The position numbers were made by a program, and so were the translations under genes. Shown in pieces: positions 18,005-26,452 of a stretch of DNA of 64,000 nucleotides. The number at the start of each line of letters is the position of its first letter. Position 1 is the first letter of the stretch. The notes under the pieces are model-generated. The model saw only the letters and a list, made by a program, of their open reading frames with translations, had not been told where the DNA came from and did no database searches. This DNA comes from Pseudomonas frederiksbergensis (GTDB lineage: Bacteria > Pseudomonadota > Gammaproteobacteria > Pseudomonadales > Pseudomonadaceae). The stretch spans positions 1,798,001 to 1,862,000 of the forward strand of contig NZ_CP142104.1 of the NCBI RefSeq assembly GCF_035751725.1, in the 5' to 3' direction.

Positions 18005-18973
18005 ATGACCATTCAAAACAATGCCCTGCCAACGGCACGCAAGCCCCTCGACCTGCGCCGTTTCCTCGATGACTGGGTCATGCTGCTGGCGGCCGTCGGC
18101 ATCTTCGTGCTCTGCACCCTGCTGATCGACAACTTCCTGTCGCCTCTGAACATGCGCGGCCTGGGCCTGGCGATTTCCACCACCGGCATCGCGGCCTGCA
18201 CCATGTTGTATTGCCTGGCTTCCGGGCATTTCGACTTGTCGGTGGGTTCGGTGATTGCTTGTGCCGGCGTGGTTGCAGCTGTGGTGATGCGCGATACCGA
18301 CAGCATGCTTCTGGGCGTGAGTGCGGCGTTGGTGATGGGGCTGATCGTCGGCCTGATCAACGGCATCGTGATTGCAAAACTGCGGGTCAATGCACTGATC
18401 ACCACCCTGGCGACGATGCAGATCGTCCGCGGCTTGGCCTACATTTTTGCCGACGGCAAAGCCGTGGGCGTGTCCCAGGAATCGTTCTTCGTCTTCGGCA
18501 ACGGCCAGATGTTCGGTGTGCCGGTGCCGATCCTGATCACCATCGCCTGCTTCCTGTTTTTCGGCTGGCTGCTGAACTACACCACCTACGGGCGCAACAC
18601 CATGGCCATTGGTGGCAATCAGGAAGCCGCGTTGTTGGCAGGGGTGAACGTTGATCGGACCAAGATCATCATCTTCGCCGTGCATGGCTTGATTGGCGCT
18701 CTGGCTGGGGTGATCCTGGCGTCGCGCATGACTTCCGGCCAGCCGATGATTGGCCAGGGCTTCGAGTTGACCGTGATTTCGGCCTGTGTACTGGGCGGTG
18801 TTTCGTTGAGCGGCGGGATCGGCATGATTCGCCATGTCATCGCCGGCGTGCTGATCCTGGCGATCATCGAGAACGCGATGAACCTGAAGAACATCGACAC
18901 CTTCTACCAATACGTCATCCGCGGCTCGATTCTGTTGCTGGCGGTGGTGATTGACCGATTGAAGCAGCGTTGA
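18005..18973 (+). CDS. araH: AraH-type sugar ABC transporter permease
   Basis: A 322-residue inner-membrane permease with about nine or ten hydrophobic segments. Family features are DNFLSPLNMRGL, GHFDLSVGS in the third segment, GLINGIVIAKLRVNALITTLAT and GRNTMAIGGNQEAALLAGV. It starts ten bases after araG with GAGAGGTAA upstream and completes the araFGH set. The operon ends here, followed by a REP pair rather than a clear T-tract terminator. Confidence 0.92.
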   Translation: MTIQNNALPTARKPLDLRRFLDDWVMLLAAVGIFVLCTLLIDNFLSPLNMRGLGLAISTTGIAACTMLYCLASGHFDLSVGSVIACAGVVAAVVMRDTDSMLLGVSAALVMGLIVGLINGIVIAKLRVNALITTLATMQIVRGLAYIFADGKAVGVSQESFFVFGNGQMFGVPVPILITIACFLFFGWLLNYTTYGRNTMAIGGNQEAALLAGVNVDRTKIIIFAVHGLIGALAGVILASRMTSGQPMIGQGFELTVISACVLGGVSLSGGIGMIRHVIAGVLILAIIENAMNLKNIDTFYQYVIRGSILLLAVVIDRLKQR

Positions 18974-18995
18974 AGGTCAACGGAGGCTGATTCGC

Positions 18996-19094
18996 GGCCA
19001 TCGCGAGCGAGCCCGTTCCCACAAGGTTTGTGCCAGGGGCCAAGGTCTCGGCACAGCGCAAACCGGTGTAGGAGCGGGCTTGCTCGCGAAGGCG
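18996..19094. repeat. Inverted REP pair (REPIN-like)
   Basis: Two REP cores face each other: GGCCATCGCGAGCGAGCCCG at 18996-19015 continuing to ACA at 19023, and GTAGGAGCGGGCTTGCTCGC at 19068-19087 followed by GAAGGCG. The spacing and opposite orientation are those of REPINs mobilised by RAYT proteins. It sits after the araFGH operon. Confidence 0.8.
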
Positions 19095-19113
19095 TCCTCC
19101 CTGGCGCCAACAG

Positions 19114-19494
19114 TCATCCCGCCTTGCGCAACGCTTCGACCAGCTCCTGCTTGCGCATCTTCGAACGCCCGGGGATGTTCTTCGCCCGGGCTTCCTTCAT
19201 CAGGCTGTCCACGGTCTGGGCCTCATGGGAGGCTTTGCTGGTGCGCGGATGGCCTTCGCGCGACTTGGCTGCGCGGCGCGCGGATCCCTTACGGTCGGAT
19301 TGCTTCGCCTCGGCCGGTTTTTTCTTTCCGGATCCGCCAGAGCGCTCACCACCTCCGGACTGCTTGTTTACCGTCGCCCAGGCCCGAGCCTCGGCTTCGC
19401 CTTCCGAAACACCTTTTTGCTCATAGCTCTCTTCGATGTGCTCGGCCTTGCGCTTTTGCTTGTCGGTGTATTTGTCTTTGCTTCCACGAGGCAT
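19114..19494 (-). CDS. Small basic protein with Rho-N/SAP-like C-terminal domain
   Basis: A 126-residue, very Lys/Arg-rich protein. The N-terminal half is a charged low-complexity region (MPRGSKDKYTDKQKRKAEHI start); the C-terminal 35 residues (SLMKEARAKNIPGRSKMRKQELVEALR) look like the Rho termination factor N-terminal or SAP fold that binds nucleic acid. Such proteins are common in pseudomonads, often labelled as plasmid stabilisation or Rho-N proteins, without proven function. It is followed by a secreted low-complexity gene upstream on the same strand (30 bases away). Confidence 0.75.
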   Translation of the reverse strand: MPRGSKDKYTDKQKRKAEHIEESYEQKGVSEGEAEARAWATVNKQSGGGERSGGSGKKKPAEAKQSDRKGSARRAAKSREGHPRTSKASHEAQTVDSLMKEARAKNIPGRSKMRKQELVEALRKAG

Positions 19495-19524
19495 GGGACC
19501 GTACTCCTCGACGTCTGGGAAAAG

Positions 19525-19869
19525 TTACTGGCTGGCGGCGCCGCCTTCTGAACCCGAACCTCCGGTGGTCGTTTTCGAACCCACACCGGTATCGGCATTG
19601 TCGGGCGTGGTGGAGTCCGGTGTGTTCATCCCGCCTTGACGGCCGGTGTCGTTGCCTTGGACCCGCGGATCGGTGCCGGTGGCGGGCGGCTGGCCATTGT
19701 TCAAGGTGCCGCCCGTGCCATCAGTATTCAACTTGGGTAAACCTTGGGTGGCAGGTGAATTGGGTGCCTGAACCGGGTCGGTCGGCCCGGTGCCACTGGT
19801 CGTGGCGGCGAAAGCCCCCGAAGATATCAATGCTGCGAAGGTGAATGCAGTCAGCCTTGAATTGATCAT
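19525..19869 (-). CDS. Secreted Gly/Thr/Pro-rich small protein
   Basis: A 114-residue protein with a clear signal peptide (about residues 1-21, ending GAFA) and a mature part of only Gly, Thr, Ser, Pro, Asn and Asp with a few charged residues, probably unstructured. GGAGGCGACACC precedes the ATG on the minus strand. A protein of similar make-up occurs at 61.1 kb in this window. The function is unknown; it looks like one of the small exported proteins induced in stress in this genus, but that is a guess. Confidence 0.7.
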   Translation of the reverse strand: MINSRLTAFTFAALISSGAFAATTSGTGPTDPVQAPNSPATQGLPKLNTDGTGGTLNNGQPPATGTDPRVQGNDTGRQGGMNTPDSTTPDNADTGVGSKTTTGGSGSEGGAASQ

Positions 19870-20035
19870 GGTGTCGCCTCCAATTTTGGAATGCTTGCCA
19901 GATTTTTGGCCGCGCTGCAGCGGGGTTGGTGCCAGAGGGGCGACGAACGGCGCTGTGGAAGTTGTCTGCAGAAGATGTGACGAGCGCCGCCTGGCGGCTT
20001 AGTATGGCGCTTTCAATTGGCGACAAGGCCCGTAC

Positions 20036-20518
20036 ATGTCCATCGAGATCCGTCCTGCGCAACCCAGCGATGCGCCTCAAATCCTAGCCTTCATCACCGA
20101 ATTGGCCGATTACGAAAAGGCCCGCCACGAAGTTATCGCCAGTGTTGCCGACATCGAGCGCAGCCTGTTCAGCGAGGGCGCAACGGCCCACGGGTTGATC
20201 TGCCTGCGTGATGGCGTGCCGATCGGTTTCGCGGTGTTCTTCTTCAGCTATTCCACTTGGCTGGGCAGCAACTGCCTGTACCTCGAAGACTTGTACATTA
20301 CGCCAGAGCAGCGCGGTGGCGGGGCAGGGAAGACGTTGTTGCGGCATTTGGCGAAGATCGCCTGCGACAACGATTGCGGTCGCTTTGAGTGGAGCGTATT
20401 GGACTGGAACACCCCGGCCATCGAGTTCTACAAATCCCTCGGCGCGCAACCGCAGGAAGAGTGGGTGCGCTATCGGATGGATGGCAAGGTGCTGCGCGAT
20501 TTTGCCAACGGCAATTGA
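20036..20518 (+). CDS. GNAT family N-acetyltransferase
   Basis: A 160-residue GNAT protein of the spermidine/diamine acetyltransferase-like group. Motif A is EDLYITPEQRGGGAGKTLLRHLAKIA (acetyl-CoA loop Q-R-G-G-G-A-G), preceded by the GFAVFFFSYSTWLG strand and followed by WSVLDWNTPAIEFYKSLGA. The acceptor is unknown. It has no obvious Shine-Dalgarno. It converges on the GST gene with no gap between the stop codons. Confidence 0.85.
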   Translation: MSIEIRPAQPSDAPQILAFITELADYEKARHEVIASVADIERSLFSEGATAHGLICLRDGVPIGFAVFFFSYSTWLGSNCLYLEDLYITPEQRGGGAGKTLLRHLAKIACDNDCGRFEWSVLDWNTPAIEFYKSLGAQPQEEWVRYRMDGKVLRDFANGN

Positions 20519-21151
20519 TCATGCGTATGAGTCGGACGCGTACTCCGTGAATCCGGGACGCTGTTCGAGCCGCTTGCAATAGGCGGCTACCGCTGGGTAA
20601 TCCGGACGCTCCATGGGCGTCTGGCGCCAGCGGTGCACGGACAGGCCAATGAGCACGTCGGCTAAGGAAAAGTCCGCGCCAGCCACGTAAGCGCCAGTGT
20701 GGTTCAGCTGTTGTTCCAGCAACCCCATTTTTTCGTTCCAGCCTTTGACGCCGGCAGCGATGAGTTGCGGGTCCTGGAAATCCGGGTGTTTGCGCACCAG
20801 CCCATAGAACGCATCACCCCATGACGGATTGAGTTCCGTGGCTTGCCAGTCCATCCACTGCTCGATGCGCGCTCGTGCGGCAGGTTCGTTGGGAAGCAGA
20901 TCGGTGCGCCCGTGCTTGCCCACCAGATAGCGGCAAATGGTGTTCGACTCCCAGAGCACGCCATTCTCGTCGATGATCACCGGCACTTGGGCGTTGGGAT
21001 TCAATGCCAGGAACGCTGGATCATGGGTCGAGGAAAAGCCGATGCCCCAGTCTTCGCGCTCGTAGGCGATTTCCAATTCCTGGCAGGTCCACAACACTTT
21101 TCTGACGTTGATCGAGGAGGTGCGGCCGAGGATCTTCAGCGTCTGTCCCAT
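20519..21151 (-). CDS. Glutathione S-transferase family protein
   Basis: A 210-residue GST with an N-terminal thioredoxin-like domain (about residues 5-80; ILGRTSSINVRKVLW, and NAQVPVIIDENGVLWESNTICRYL with the cis-Pro and Glu-Ser glutathione contact) and a helical C-terminal domain with the SLADVLIG motif. ATG at 21151 is preferred over the GTG three bases earlier. The gene diverges from the dgo operon promoter, which lies in the 190 bases upstream. The substrate is unknown. Confidence 0.88.
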   Translation of the reverse strand: MGQTLKILGRTSSINVRKVLWTCQELEIAYEREDWGIGFSSTHDPAFLALNPNAQVPVIIDENGVLWESNTICRYLVGKHGRTDLLPNEPAARARIEQWMDWQATELNPSWGDAFYGLVRKHPDFQDPQLIAAGVKGWNEKMGLLEQQLNHTGAYVAGADFSLADVLIGLSVHRWRQTPMERPDYPAVAAYCKRLEQRPGFTEYASDSYA

Positions 21152-21240
21152 CACTTTTTTCCCTGAGTTGTCTGGCTTTCCGATTAGAAACGTAGCAGGG
21201 GCTGGGGTGGATGGCGATAGTTTTACCGTTGCTATAAAGA

Positions 21241-21299
21241 TCCCAATATATGGGAGTGATATTTATATATTGAGATTTTATGGTGCCCGGGTTTATAGT
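21241..21299 (+). promoter_or_regulatory. dgo operon promoter with palindrome, duplicate of the one at 14.1 kb
   Basis: The inverted repeat TCCCA-ATATA-TGGGA (21241-21255) is followed by -35 TTGAGA (21270-21275), an 18-base spacer and -10 TATAGT (21294-21299). Order, spacing and flanking AT-rich bases match 14139-14198, and the leader shares ACAAAACAGGTGAAG. The likely binder is the IclR regulator encoded at the end of this operon, by position only. Confidence 0.75.
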
Positions 21300-21340
21300 C
21301 CGCCTCACTCACTGCCCAATAAACAAAACAGGTGAAGCGG

Positions 21341-22324
21341 ATGCAGGCGCAATTGATCGCGCTCGATTGGGGGACCACCTCATTACGGGCTTACAAACTT
21401 GCCGCGGGAGGCGAGGTGCTCGAACAGCGTTCGCTGTCGTCGGGGATCATGCAGTTGCCGTCCGGGCCGCGAACCGTGGCCGGCCAGGTCTGCACCGACG
21501 GTTTTGAATTGGCCTTCGATGAAGCCTGCGGCGACTGGCTCGATGCGCAGCCAGGCTTGCCCGTCATCGCTTGCGGCATGGTTGGCAGCGCCCAAGGTTG
21601 GCGAGAAGCGCCTTACTGCGATACGCCGGCAAACGTCGCCAATCTCGGACATTCCCTACAAGTCATTCGGAGCCTTCGTGGTGTAGATGTTCACATCGTG
21701 CCAGGCGTGATCCAGCGTTCCCGGCTGCCCAATGTGATGCGCGGCGAAGAAACCCAGGTACTCGGTGCGTTGCATAGCCTGCCGAACGAAGCGGTGCTGA
21801 TCGGCTTGCCGGGCAGCCATTCGAAATGGGTAGAGGTAGCCGACGGCTGCATCGTTCATTTCGACACCTTCATGACCGGCGAGATCTTCGCCGTGCTCAG
21901 TGACCACAGCATCCTCGGCCGTACCCAGCAGCGAGACGTGGCGTTCGACGGCGTGGCTTTCGATCGTGGCGTACAGGTCGCGCTGTCGGCGGACGGGGAA
22001 ATCGGCCCTTTGTCCACCGTGTTCAGCGCCCGCAGCCTGGGCCTGACTGGCGAGCTCGGCGCGAGCGCCCAGGCCGACTATCTGTCGGGTGTGCTGATCG
22101 GCCATGAGCTGACGGCCCTGGCCGCCGTGCAGCGTCAGCGACGTAACAGCGTTCCCTTACCGACGGTGTTGCTGATCGGCAACTCTCAATTGTGTGCCCG
22201 TTACCAACGGGCTCTCGATGCCTGCGGTTTCGCCCGGGTGACCTTGGCCGAACAGGCCACCGAGCGCGGTTTATGGCAGCTGGCCGTGGCGGCCGGGCTG
22301 CTCGAATCCACCGCATCGCGTTAA
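21341..22324 (+). CDS. dgoK: 2-dehydro-3-deoxygalactonokinase DgoK
   Basis: DgoK phosphorylates 2-keto-3-deoxygalactonate at C6 in galactonate breakdown. The 327-residue protein has the ATPase-fold opening IALDWGTTSLRAY and the GLPGSHSKWV and FMTGEIFAVLSDHSILG motifs of the DgoK family. ATG 21341 is chosen because CAGGTGAAG lies directly before it. It is the first gene of a dgoK-dgoA-dgoD-carrier-IclR cluster, and is followed by dgoA after 19 bases. Confidence 0.92.
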   Translation: MQAQLIALDWGTTSLRAYKLAAGGEVLEQRSLSSGIMQLPSGPRTVAGQVCTDGFELAFDEACGDWLDAQPGLPVIACGMVGSAQGWREAPYCDTPANVANLGHSLQVIRSLRGVDVHIVPGVIQRSRLPNVMRGEETQVLGALHSLPNEAVLIGLPGSHSKWVEVADGCIVHFDTFMTGEIFAVLSDHSILGRTQQRDVAFDGVAFDRGVQVALSADGEIGPLSTVFSARSLGLTGELGASAQADYLSGVLIGHELTALAAVQRQRRNSVPLPTVLLIGNSQLCARYQRALDACGFARVTLAEQATERGLWQLAVAAGLLESTASR

Positions 22325-22343
22325 ACCTGACTGGAGACCTGAC

Positions 22344-22964
22344 ATGCTCACACAAGCATTGGCGCATAACGGACTGATCGCGATCCTGCGCGGCCTGCGC
22401 CCCGAGGAAGCGGCATCTATCGGCGAAGTCCTTTATGCCGCTGGATTTCGTGTCATCGAAGTGCCGCTCAATTCCCCTGAGCCGTACGAAAGCATTCGCA
22501 TCCTGCGCAGTACCTTGCCCGCCGATTGCCTGATCGGTGCCGGCACCGTGCTCACGCCGGAACAGGTCGAGCAGGTGAAAACCGCTGGCGGCCAGGTGAT
22601 CGTCATGCCTCATAGCGATCCGAAGGTGTTGCGGGCGGCGAAAGCGGCGGGGCTGTACCTGTCGCCGGGCGTCGCCACGCCGACGGAAGCGTTCGCCGCA
22701 CTGGCCGAGGGCGCTGATGTGCTGAAGATGTTTCCCGCCGAGCAAATGGGCCCGGCGGCGGTCAAGGCCTGGCTTGCGGTGTTGCCGACCGGGACCGTAC
22801 TGGTGCCGGTGGGCGGGATTACCCCGGACAACATGGCGGTGTTCGTCGAAGCCGGCGTCAAGGGTTTCGGCCTCGGTTCCGGGCTGTTCAAGCCGGGCCT
22901 GACAGCGGATGAAGTGGCGGTGCGCGCCAAGGCCTACGTGGCCGCATGGAATGCCTTGAACTGA
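22344..22964 (+). CDS. dgoA: 2-dehydro-3-deoxy-6-phosphogalactonate aldolase DgoA
   Basis: DgoA splits 2-keto-3-deoxy-6-phosphogalactonate to pyruvate and glyceraldehyde 3-phosphate. The 206-residue class I aldolase has [12 protein letters not shown] (catalytic Glu region), [11 protein letters not shown] and the Schiff-base Lys in [10 protein letters not shown]. The sequence and neighbours fit DgoA rather than the Entner-Doudoroff Eda paralogue. GGAGACCTGAC lies before the ATG. The gene follows dgoK closely and precedes dgoD by 49 bases. Confidence 0.93.
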   Translation: MLTQALAHNGLIAILRGLRPEEAASIGEVLYAAGFRVIEVPLNSPEPYESIRILRSTLPADCLIGAGTVLTPEQVEQVKTAGGQVIVMPHSDPKVLRAAKAAGLYLSPGVATPTEAFAALAEGADVLKMFPAEQMGPAAVKAWLAVLPTGTVLVPVGGITPDNMAVFVEAGVKGFGLGSGLFKPGLTADEVAVRAKAYVAAWNALN

Positions 22965-23013
22965 AGACTTTTCCAGCGCCCCGCGCGCTGCATCTGACAA
23001 GAGAGACAACAAG

Positions 23014-24162
23014 ATGAAAATCACCAAGCTGACCACGTTTATCGTTCCGCCGCGCTGGTGCTTCCTCAAGGTCGAAACCGACGAGGGCGTGACCGGTTGG
23101 GGTGAGCCGGTGGTCGAGGGCCGTGCCCACACGGTGGCGGCCGCCGTCGAGGAATTGTCCGACTACCTGATCGGCAAAGACCCACGCAATATCGAAGACA
23201 TCTGGACCGTACTCTATCGCGGCGGCTTCTACCGCGGCGGCGCCATTCATATGAGCGCCCTGGCCGGTATCGACCAGGCGTTGTGGGACATCAAGGGCAA
23301 GGCCTTGGGCGTGTCGGTCAGCGATTTGTTGGGCGGCCAGGTGCGCGACAAGATCCGTGTTTACTCCTGGATCGGCGGCGACCGGCCGGCGGACACCGCT
23401 CGAGCGGCGAAAGAGGCGGTAGGGCGGGGCTTCACCGCGGTGAAGATGAACGGCACCGAAGAGCTGCAGTTTCTCGACACTTTCGAAAAAGTCGACCTGG
23501 CCTTGGCCAACGTGGCGGCAGTGCGCGACGCGGTCGGGCCGAACGTCGGCATCGGCGTGGACTTCCACGGTCGGGTGCACAAGCCGATGGCCAAGGTGCT
23601 GATGAAGGAACTCGACCCCTACAAGCTGATGTTCATCGAAGAGCCGGTGCTCAGCGAAAACTACGAAGCCCTCAAGGAACTGGCGCCACTGACCAGCACC
23701 CCAATCGCCCTGGGCGAGCGGTTGTTCTCGCGTTGGGATTTCAAGCGGGTGCTCAGCGAAGGCTACGTGGACATTATCCAGCCGGATGCGTCCCACGCCG
23801 GTGGCATCACCGAAACCCGCAAGATCGCCAACATGGCCGAGGCCTACGACGTGGCGCTGGCGCTGCATTGCCCGCTGGGCCCGATTGCCCTGGCGGCGTG
23901 CCTGCAACTGGACGCGGCTTGCTACAACGCGTTTATCCAGGAGCAGAGCCTGGGTATCCACTATAACGAGAGCAACGACCTGCTGGACTACATCAAGGAT
24001 CCTCGAGTGTTCGACTACGACCAGGGCTTCGTGAAAATTCCGAACGGTCCCGGCCTGGGCATCGAGATCAACGAGGAATACGTCATCGAGCGCGCGGCCA
24101 TCGGCCACCGCTGGCGCAACCCGATCTGGCGCCATGCCGATGGCAGTTTTGCCGAGTGGTGA
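23014..24162 (+). CDS. dgoD: D-galactonate dehydratase DgoD
   Basis: DgoD removes water from D-galactonate to give 2-keto-3-deoxygalactonate. The 382-residue enolase-superfamily enzyme has the N-terminal capping domain and a barrel with the metal-binding acids in [20 protein letters not shown] and IALGERL, and the catalytic His in [10 protein letters not shown]. Length equals that of the E. coli enzyme as remembered. It lies in the dgo operon, so galactonate rather than another sugar acid is the most likely substrate. GAGAGACAACAAG precedes the ATG. Confidence 0.95.
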   Translation: MKITKLTTFIVPPRWCFLKVETDEGVTGWGEPVVEGRAHTVAAAVEELSDYLIGKDPRNIEDIWTVLYRGGFYRGGAIHMSALAGIDQALWDIKGKALGVSVSDLLGGQVRDKIRVYSWIGGDRPADTARAAKEAVGRGFTAVKMNGTEELQFLDTFEKVDLALANVAAVRDAVGPNVGIGVDFHGRVHKPMAKVLMKELDPYKLMFIEEPVLSENYEALKELAPLTSTPIALGERLFSRWDFKRVLSEGYVDIIQPDASHAGGITETRKIANMAEAYDVALALHCPLGPIALAACLQLDAACYNAFIQEQSLGIHYNESNDLLDYIKDPRVFDYDQGFVKIPNGPGLGIEINEEYVIERAAIGHRWRNPIWRHADGSFAEW

Positions 24163-24182
24163 TTGCCTCGGAGCCCACATTT

Positions 24183-24214
24183 CCATGGCGAGGGAGCAAG
24201 CCGCCTCGCCATGG
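24183..24214. repeat. REP-type hairpin between dgoD and the carrier gene
   Basis: CCATGGCGAGG (24183-24193) and CCTCGCCATGG (24204-24214) form a perfect 11-bp stem around a ten-base loop. It is a REP variant and may modulate the relative amounts of the upstream and downstream messages. Confidence 0.75.
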
Positions 24215-24273
24215 TGGTTGATGTGATCGCTCATTAGCTTCGCCCTCAATAAACATAAAAAGAGGCACCTCAC

Positions 24274-25584
24274 ATGCAAGCGCACACCCTGAGCGCGCAG
24301 GCGTCGTTGGTGACGCCCAGCCGCAAGCGTTTTTTCATCATGGTCCTGCTGTTCATCACCGTGGTGATCAACTACCTGGACCGCAGCAACCTCTCGATTG
24401 CCGCCCCCGCACTGACCAGCGACCTGGGCATTGACCCGATCCACGTCGGGCTGATTTTTTCCGCGTTCGGCTGGACCTACGCCGCCATGCAGATCCCCGG
24501 CGGCTGGCTGGTGGACCGGGTGCCGCCGCGCATCCTCTATAGCGTGGCGTTGCTGTTGTGGTCGGTGGCCACGGTGATGCTCGGTTTCGCCGCCAGTTTC
24601 ATTGCCTTGTTCGTGCTGCGCATGGCCGTTGGTGCCCTGGAGGCGCCGGCCTATCCAATCAACAGCCGCGTGGTCACGACCTGGTTTCCCGAGCGCGAGC
24701 GGGCCACGGCGATCGGTTTCTACACCTCCGGGCAGTTCGTCGGCCTGGCATTCCTGACCCCGGTACTGGCGTGGCTGCAACATGCCTTCGGTTGGCACAT
24801 GGTGTTTGTCGCTACGGGCGCGGTGGGCATTCTCTGGGCGGTGATCTGGTACGCGGTGTATCGCGAGCCGCGGGATTTCAAAGGCGCCAACGCCGCCGAA
24901 ATCGAGCTGATCCGCGAAGGCGGCGGGCTGGTGGATATCCAGGCCGAGACCGCCAAGGTCAAGGCCAAATTCAGCTGGACCGATCTGGGCATCGTCCTGA
25001 CCCAACGCAAGTTGTGGGGCATTTACCTGGGGCAGTTCTGCCTCAACTCCACGCTGTGGTTTTTCCTGACATGGTTTCCGACCTACCTGGTGAAATATCG
25101 CGGCATGGACTTCATCAAGTCCGGCTTGCTGGCGTCGTTGCCATTCCTCGCGGCATTTGTTGGTGTGCTGTGTTCCGGGTTCTTCTCCGACTGGCTGATT
25201 CGCCGCGGCGCCACGGTGGGGTTCGCGCGCAAATTGCCGATCATTGGTGGGTTGTTGATTTCCACGGCGATCATCGGCGCCAACTACGTCGAATCGACGC
25301 CGCTGGTCATCGCATTCCTGGCCTTGGCTTTCTTCGGCAATGGCCTGGCATCGATCACCTGGTCGCTGGTGTCGACCCTGGCGCCGGCAAGGTTGCTTGG
25401 GTTGACCGGCGGGGTGTTCAACTTCATCGGTAACCTGGCGGCCATCGCCACGCCGATCGTCATTGGCTTCCTCGCCAGCGGCGATTCGTTTGCCCCGGCC
25501 ATCACCTATATCGCGGTGCTCGCACTGGCCGGCGCGCTGTCCTACATCCTGCTGGTCGGGAAGGTCGAGCGCATCGAGTTGTAG
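24274..25584 (+). CDS. dgoT: MFS sugar-acid (galactonate) transporter
   Basis: A 436-residue major facilitator of the anion:cation symporter family with about twelve membrane segments. Signatures are INYLDRSNLSIAAPALTSDLGI near the N-terminus, GGWLVDRVPPRILY in the loop between segments 2 and 3, and EAPAYPINSRVVTTWFPERER. These are typical of D-galactonate and glucarate carriers. AAAAGAGGCACC precedes the ATG. It completes the dgo set, so galactonate import is likely, but substrate cannot be fixed from sequence alone. Confidence 0.85.
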   Translation: MQAHTLSAQASLVTPSRKRFFIMVLLFITVVINYLDRSNLSIAAPALTSDLGIDPIHVGLIFSAFGWTYAAMQIPGGWLVDRVPPRILYSVALLLWSVATVMLGFAASFIALFVLRMAVGALEAPAYPINSRVVTTWFPERERATAIGFYTSGQFVGLAFLTPVLAWLQHAFGWHMVFVATGAVGILWAVIWYAVYREPRDFKGANAAEIELIREGGGLVDIQAETAKVKAKFSWTDLGIVLTQRKLWGIYLGQFCLNSTLWFFLTWFPTYLVKYRGMDFIKSGLLASLPFLAAFVGVLCSGFFSDWLIRRGATVGFARKLPIIGGLLISTAIIGANYVESTPLVIAFLALAFFGNGLASITWSLVSTLAPARLLGLTGGVFNFIGNLAAIATPIVIGFLASGDSFAPAITYIAVLALAGALSYILLVGKVERIEL

Positions 25585-25642
25585 TCCGACGGGACGGGCG
25601 ACCATAATGCCGCCCGTTCCCCGCTCACTGTTGAAGGCCGCC

Positions 25643-26446
25643 ATGCAGCAAGACGATCCAAAAACTATCAAGGATGCCGCCCCTACCGGCACGCAGACAT
25701 TGCTGCGCGGCCTGGGCGTGGTCCAGGCGGTCGCCAGTGGCGCCCGCGACTTGAAGGAAATCGCCCGGCTGATCGGCACCACCCGCAGCACCACCCATCG
25801 CCTGGCCAGTTGTCTGGTGGATGAACGTTATCTGCGCGTGGTGCCGCAAGTGGGTTACCTGCTGGGGCCGAAGTTGATCGAGCTGGGTTTCCAGGCCCGG
25901 GAAGAGTTGCCGCTGGTCAGCCTGGCGGGGCCGTACCTGGACGAGTTGTCGGCGCTCACGGGGGACACCGTTCACCTGGCGATTCGCGAGGGCGACGAAG
26001 TCTTGTACTTGCTGAAGAATCCGGGGCGCAACGGCCCGGAAATGCGCTCGCGTGTGGGCCATCGCATGCCGTTGGCGCGGACCGGGATCGGCAAGGCCCT
26101 GATGCTCGATGACTCCCAGGAGCAATGGAAACGGCTGTATGAAATCAGCCTGCCGGCGGGTGGGAAAAATCAGTTCTGGCCCCAGCACCAGGAGCAATCC
26201 TGGGAGCAGTTCCAGCAACGAATGGTGGAGTATGTGGCGGGGGGCTATGCCTTCGACCTGGAGGACAACGAACCGTCGATCCGTTGTGTGGCGGCGCCGA
26301 TCCGTGACGCCGGCAAGCGCATCGTCGCCGGTATCAGCATCGCCAGCACCGTGCCTTACATGCCGCTGGAAAAAATGGCCGAGCTGATCCCCCTGGTCAA
26401 AGGGGTTACAGCCCGGCTGTCGGCGGAACTGGGCGCCAAGGTTTGA
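25643..26446 (+). CDS. IclR family regulator of the dgo cluster
   Basis: A 267-residue IclR-type regulator. The winged helix spans about residues 20-80 (LKEIARLIGTTRSTTHRLASCL), and the C-terminal effector domain includes LARTGIGKALML and VAAPIRDAGKRIVAGISIAS. ATG 25643 follows GAAGG; an upstream in-frame ATG at 25606 is possible. It sits 58 bases after the carrier gene, so it probably controls the dgo promoter, and possibly the matching promoter at 14.1 kb. The effector is likely a galactonate-pathway intermediate, which is inference. Confidence 0.85.
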   Translation: MQQDDPKTIKDAAPTGTQTLLRGLGVVQAVASGARDLKEIARLIGTTRSTTHRLASCLVDERYLRVVPQVGYLLGPKLIELGFQAREELPLVSLAGPYLDELSALTGDTVHLAIREGDEVLYLLKNPGRNGPEMRSRVGHRMPLARTGIGKALMLDDSQEQWKRLYEISLPAGGKNQFWPQHQEQSWEQFQQRMVEYVAGGYAFDLEDNEPSIRCVAAPIRDAGKRIVAGISIASTVPYMPLEKMAELIPLVKGVTARLSAELGAKV

Positions 26447-26452
26447 CGAACG

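Noticed and set aside
22888..25794. A 968-codon open frame on the minus strand across dgoD and the MFS gene.
   Set aside because: It is antisense to two well-supported dgo genes. The frame stays open because of the GC-rich third positions, and the translation is low-complexity His/Gln/Arg-rich.
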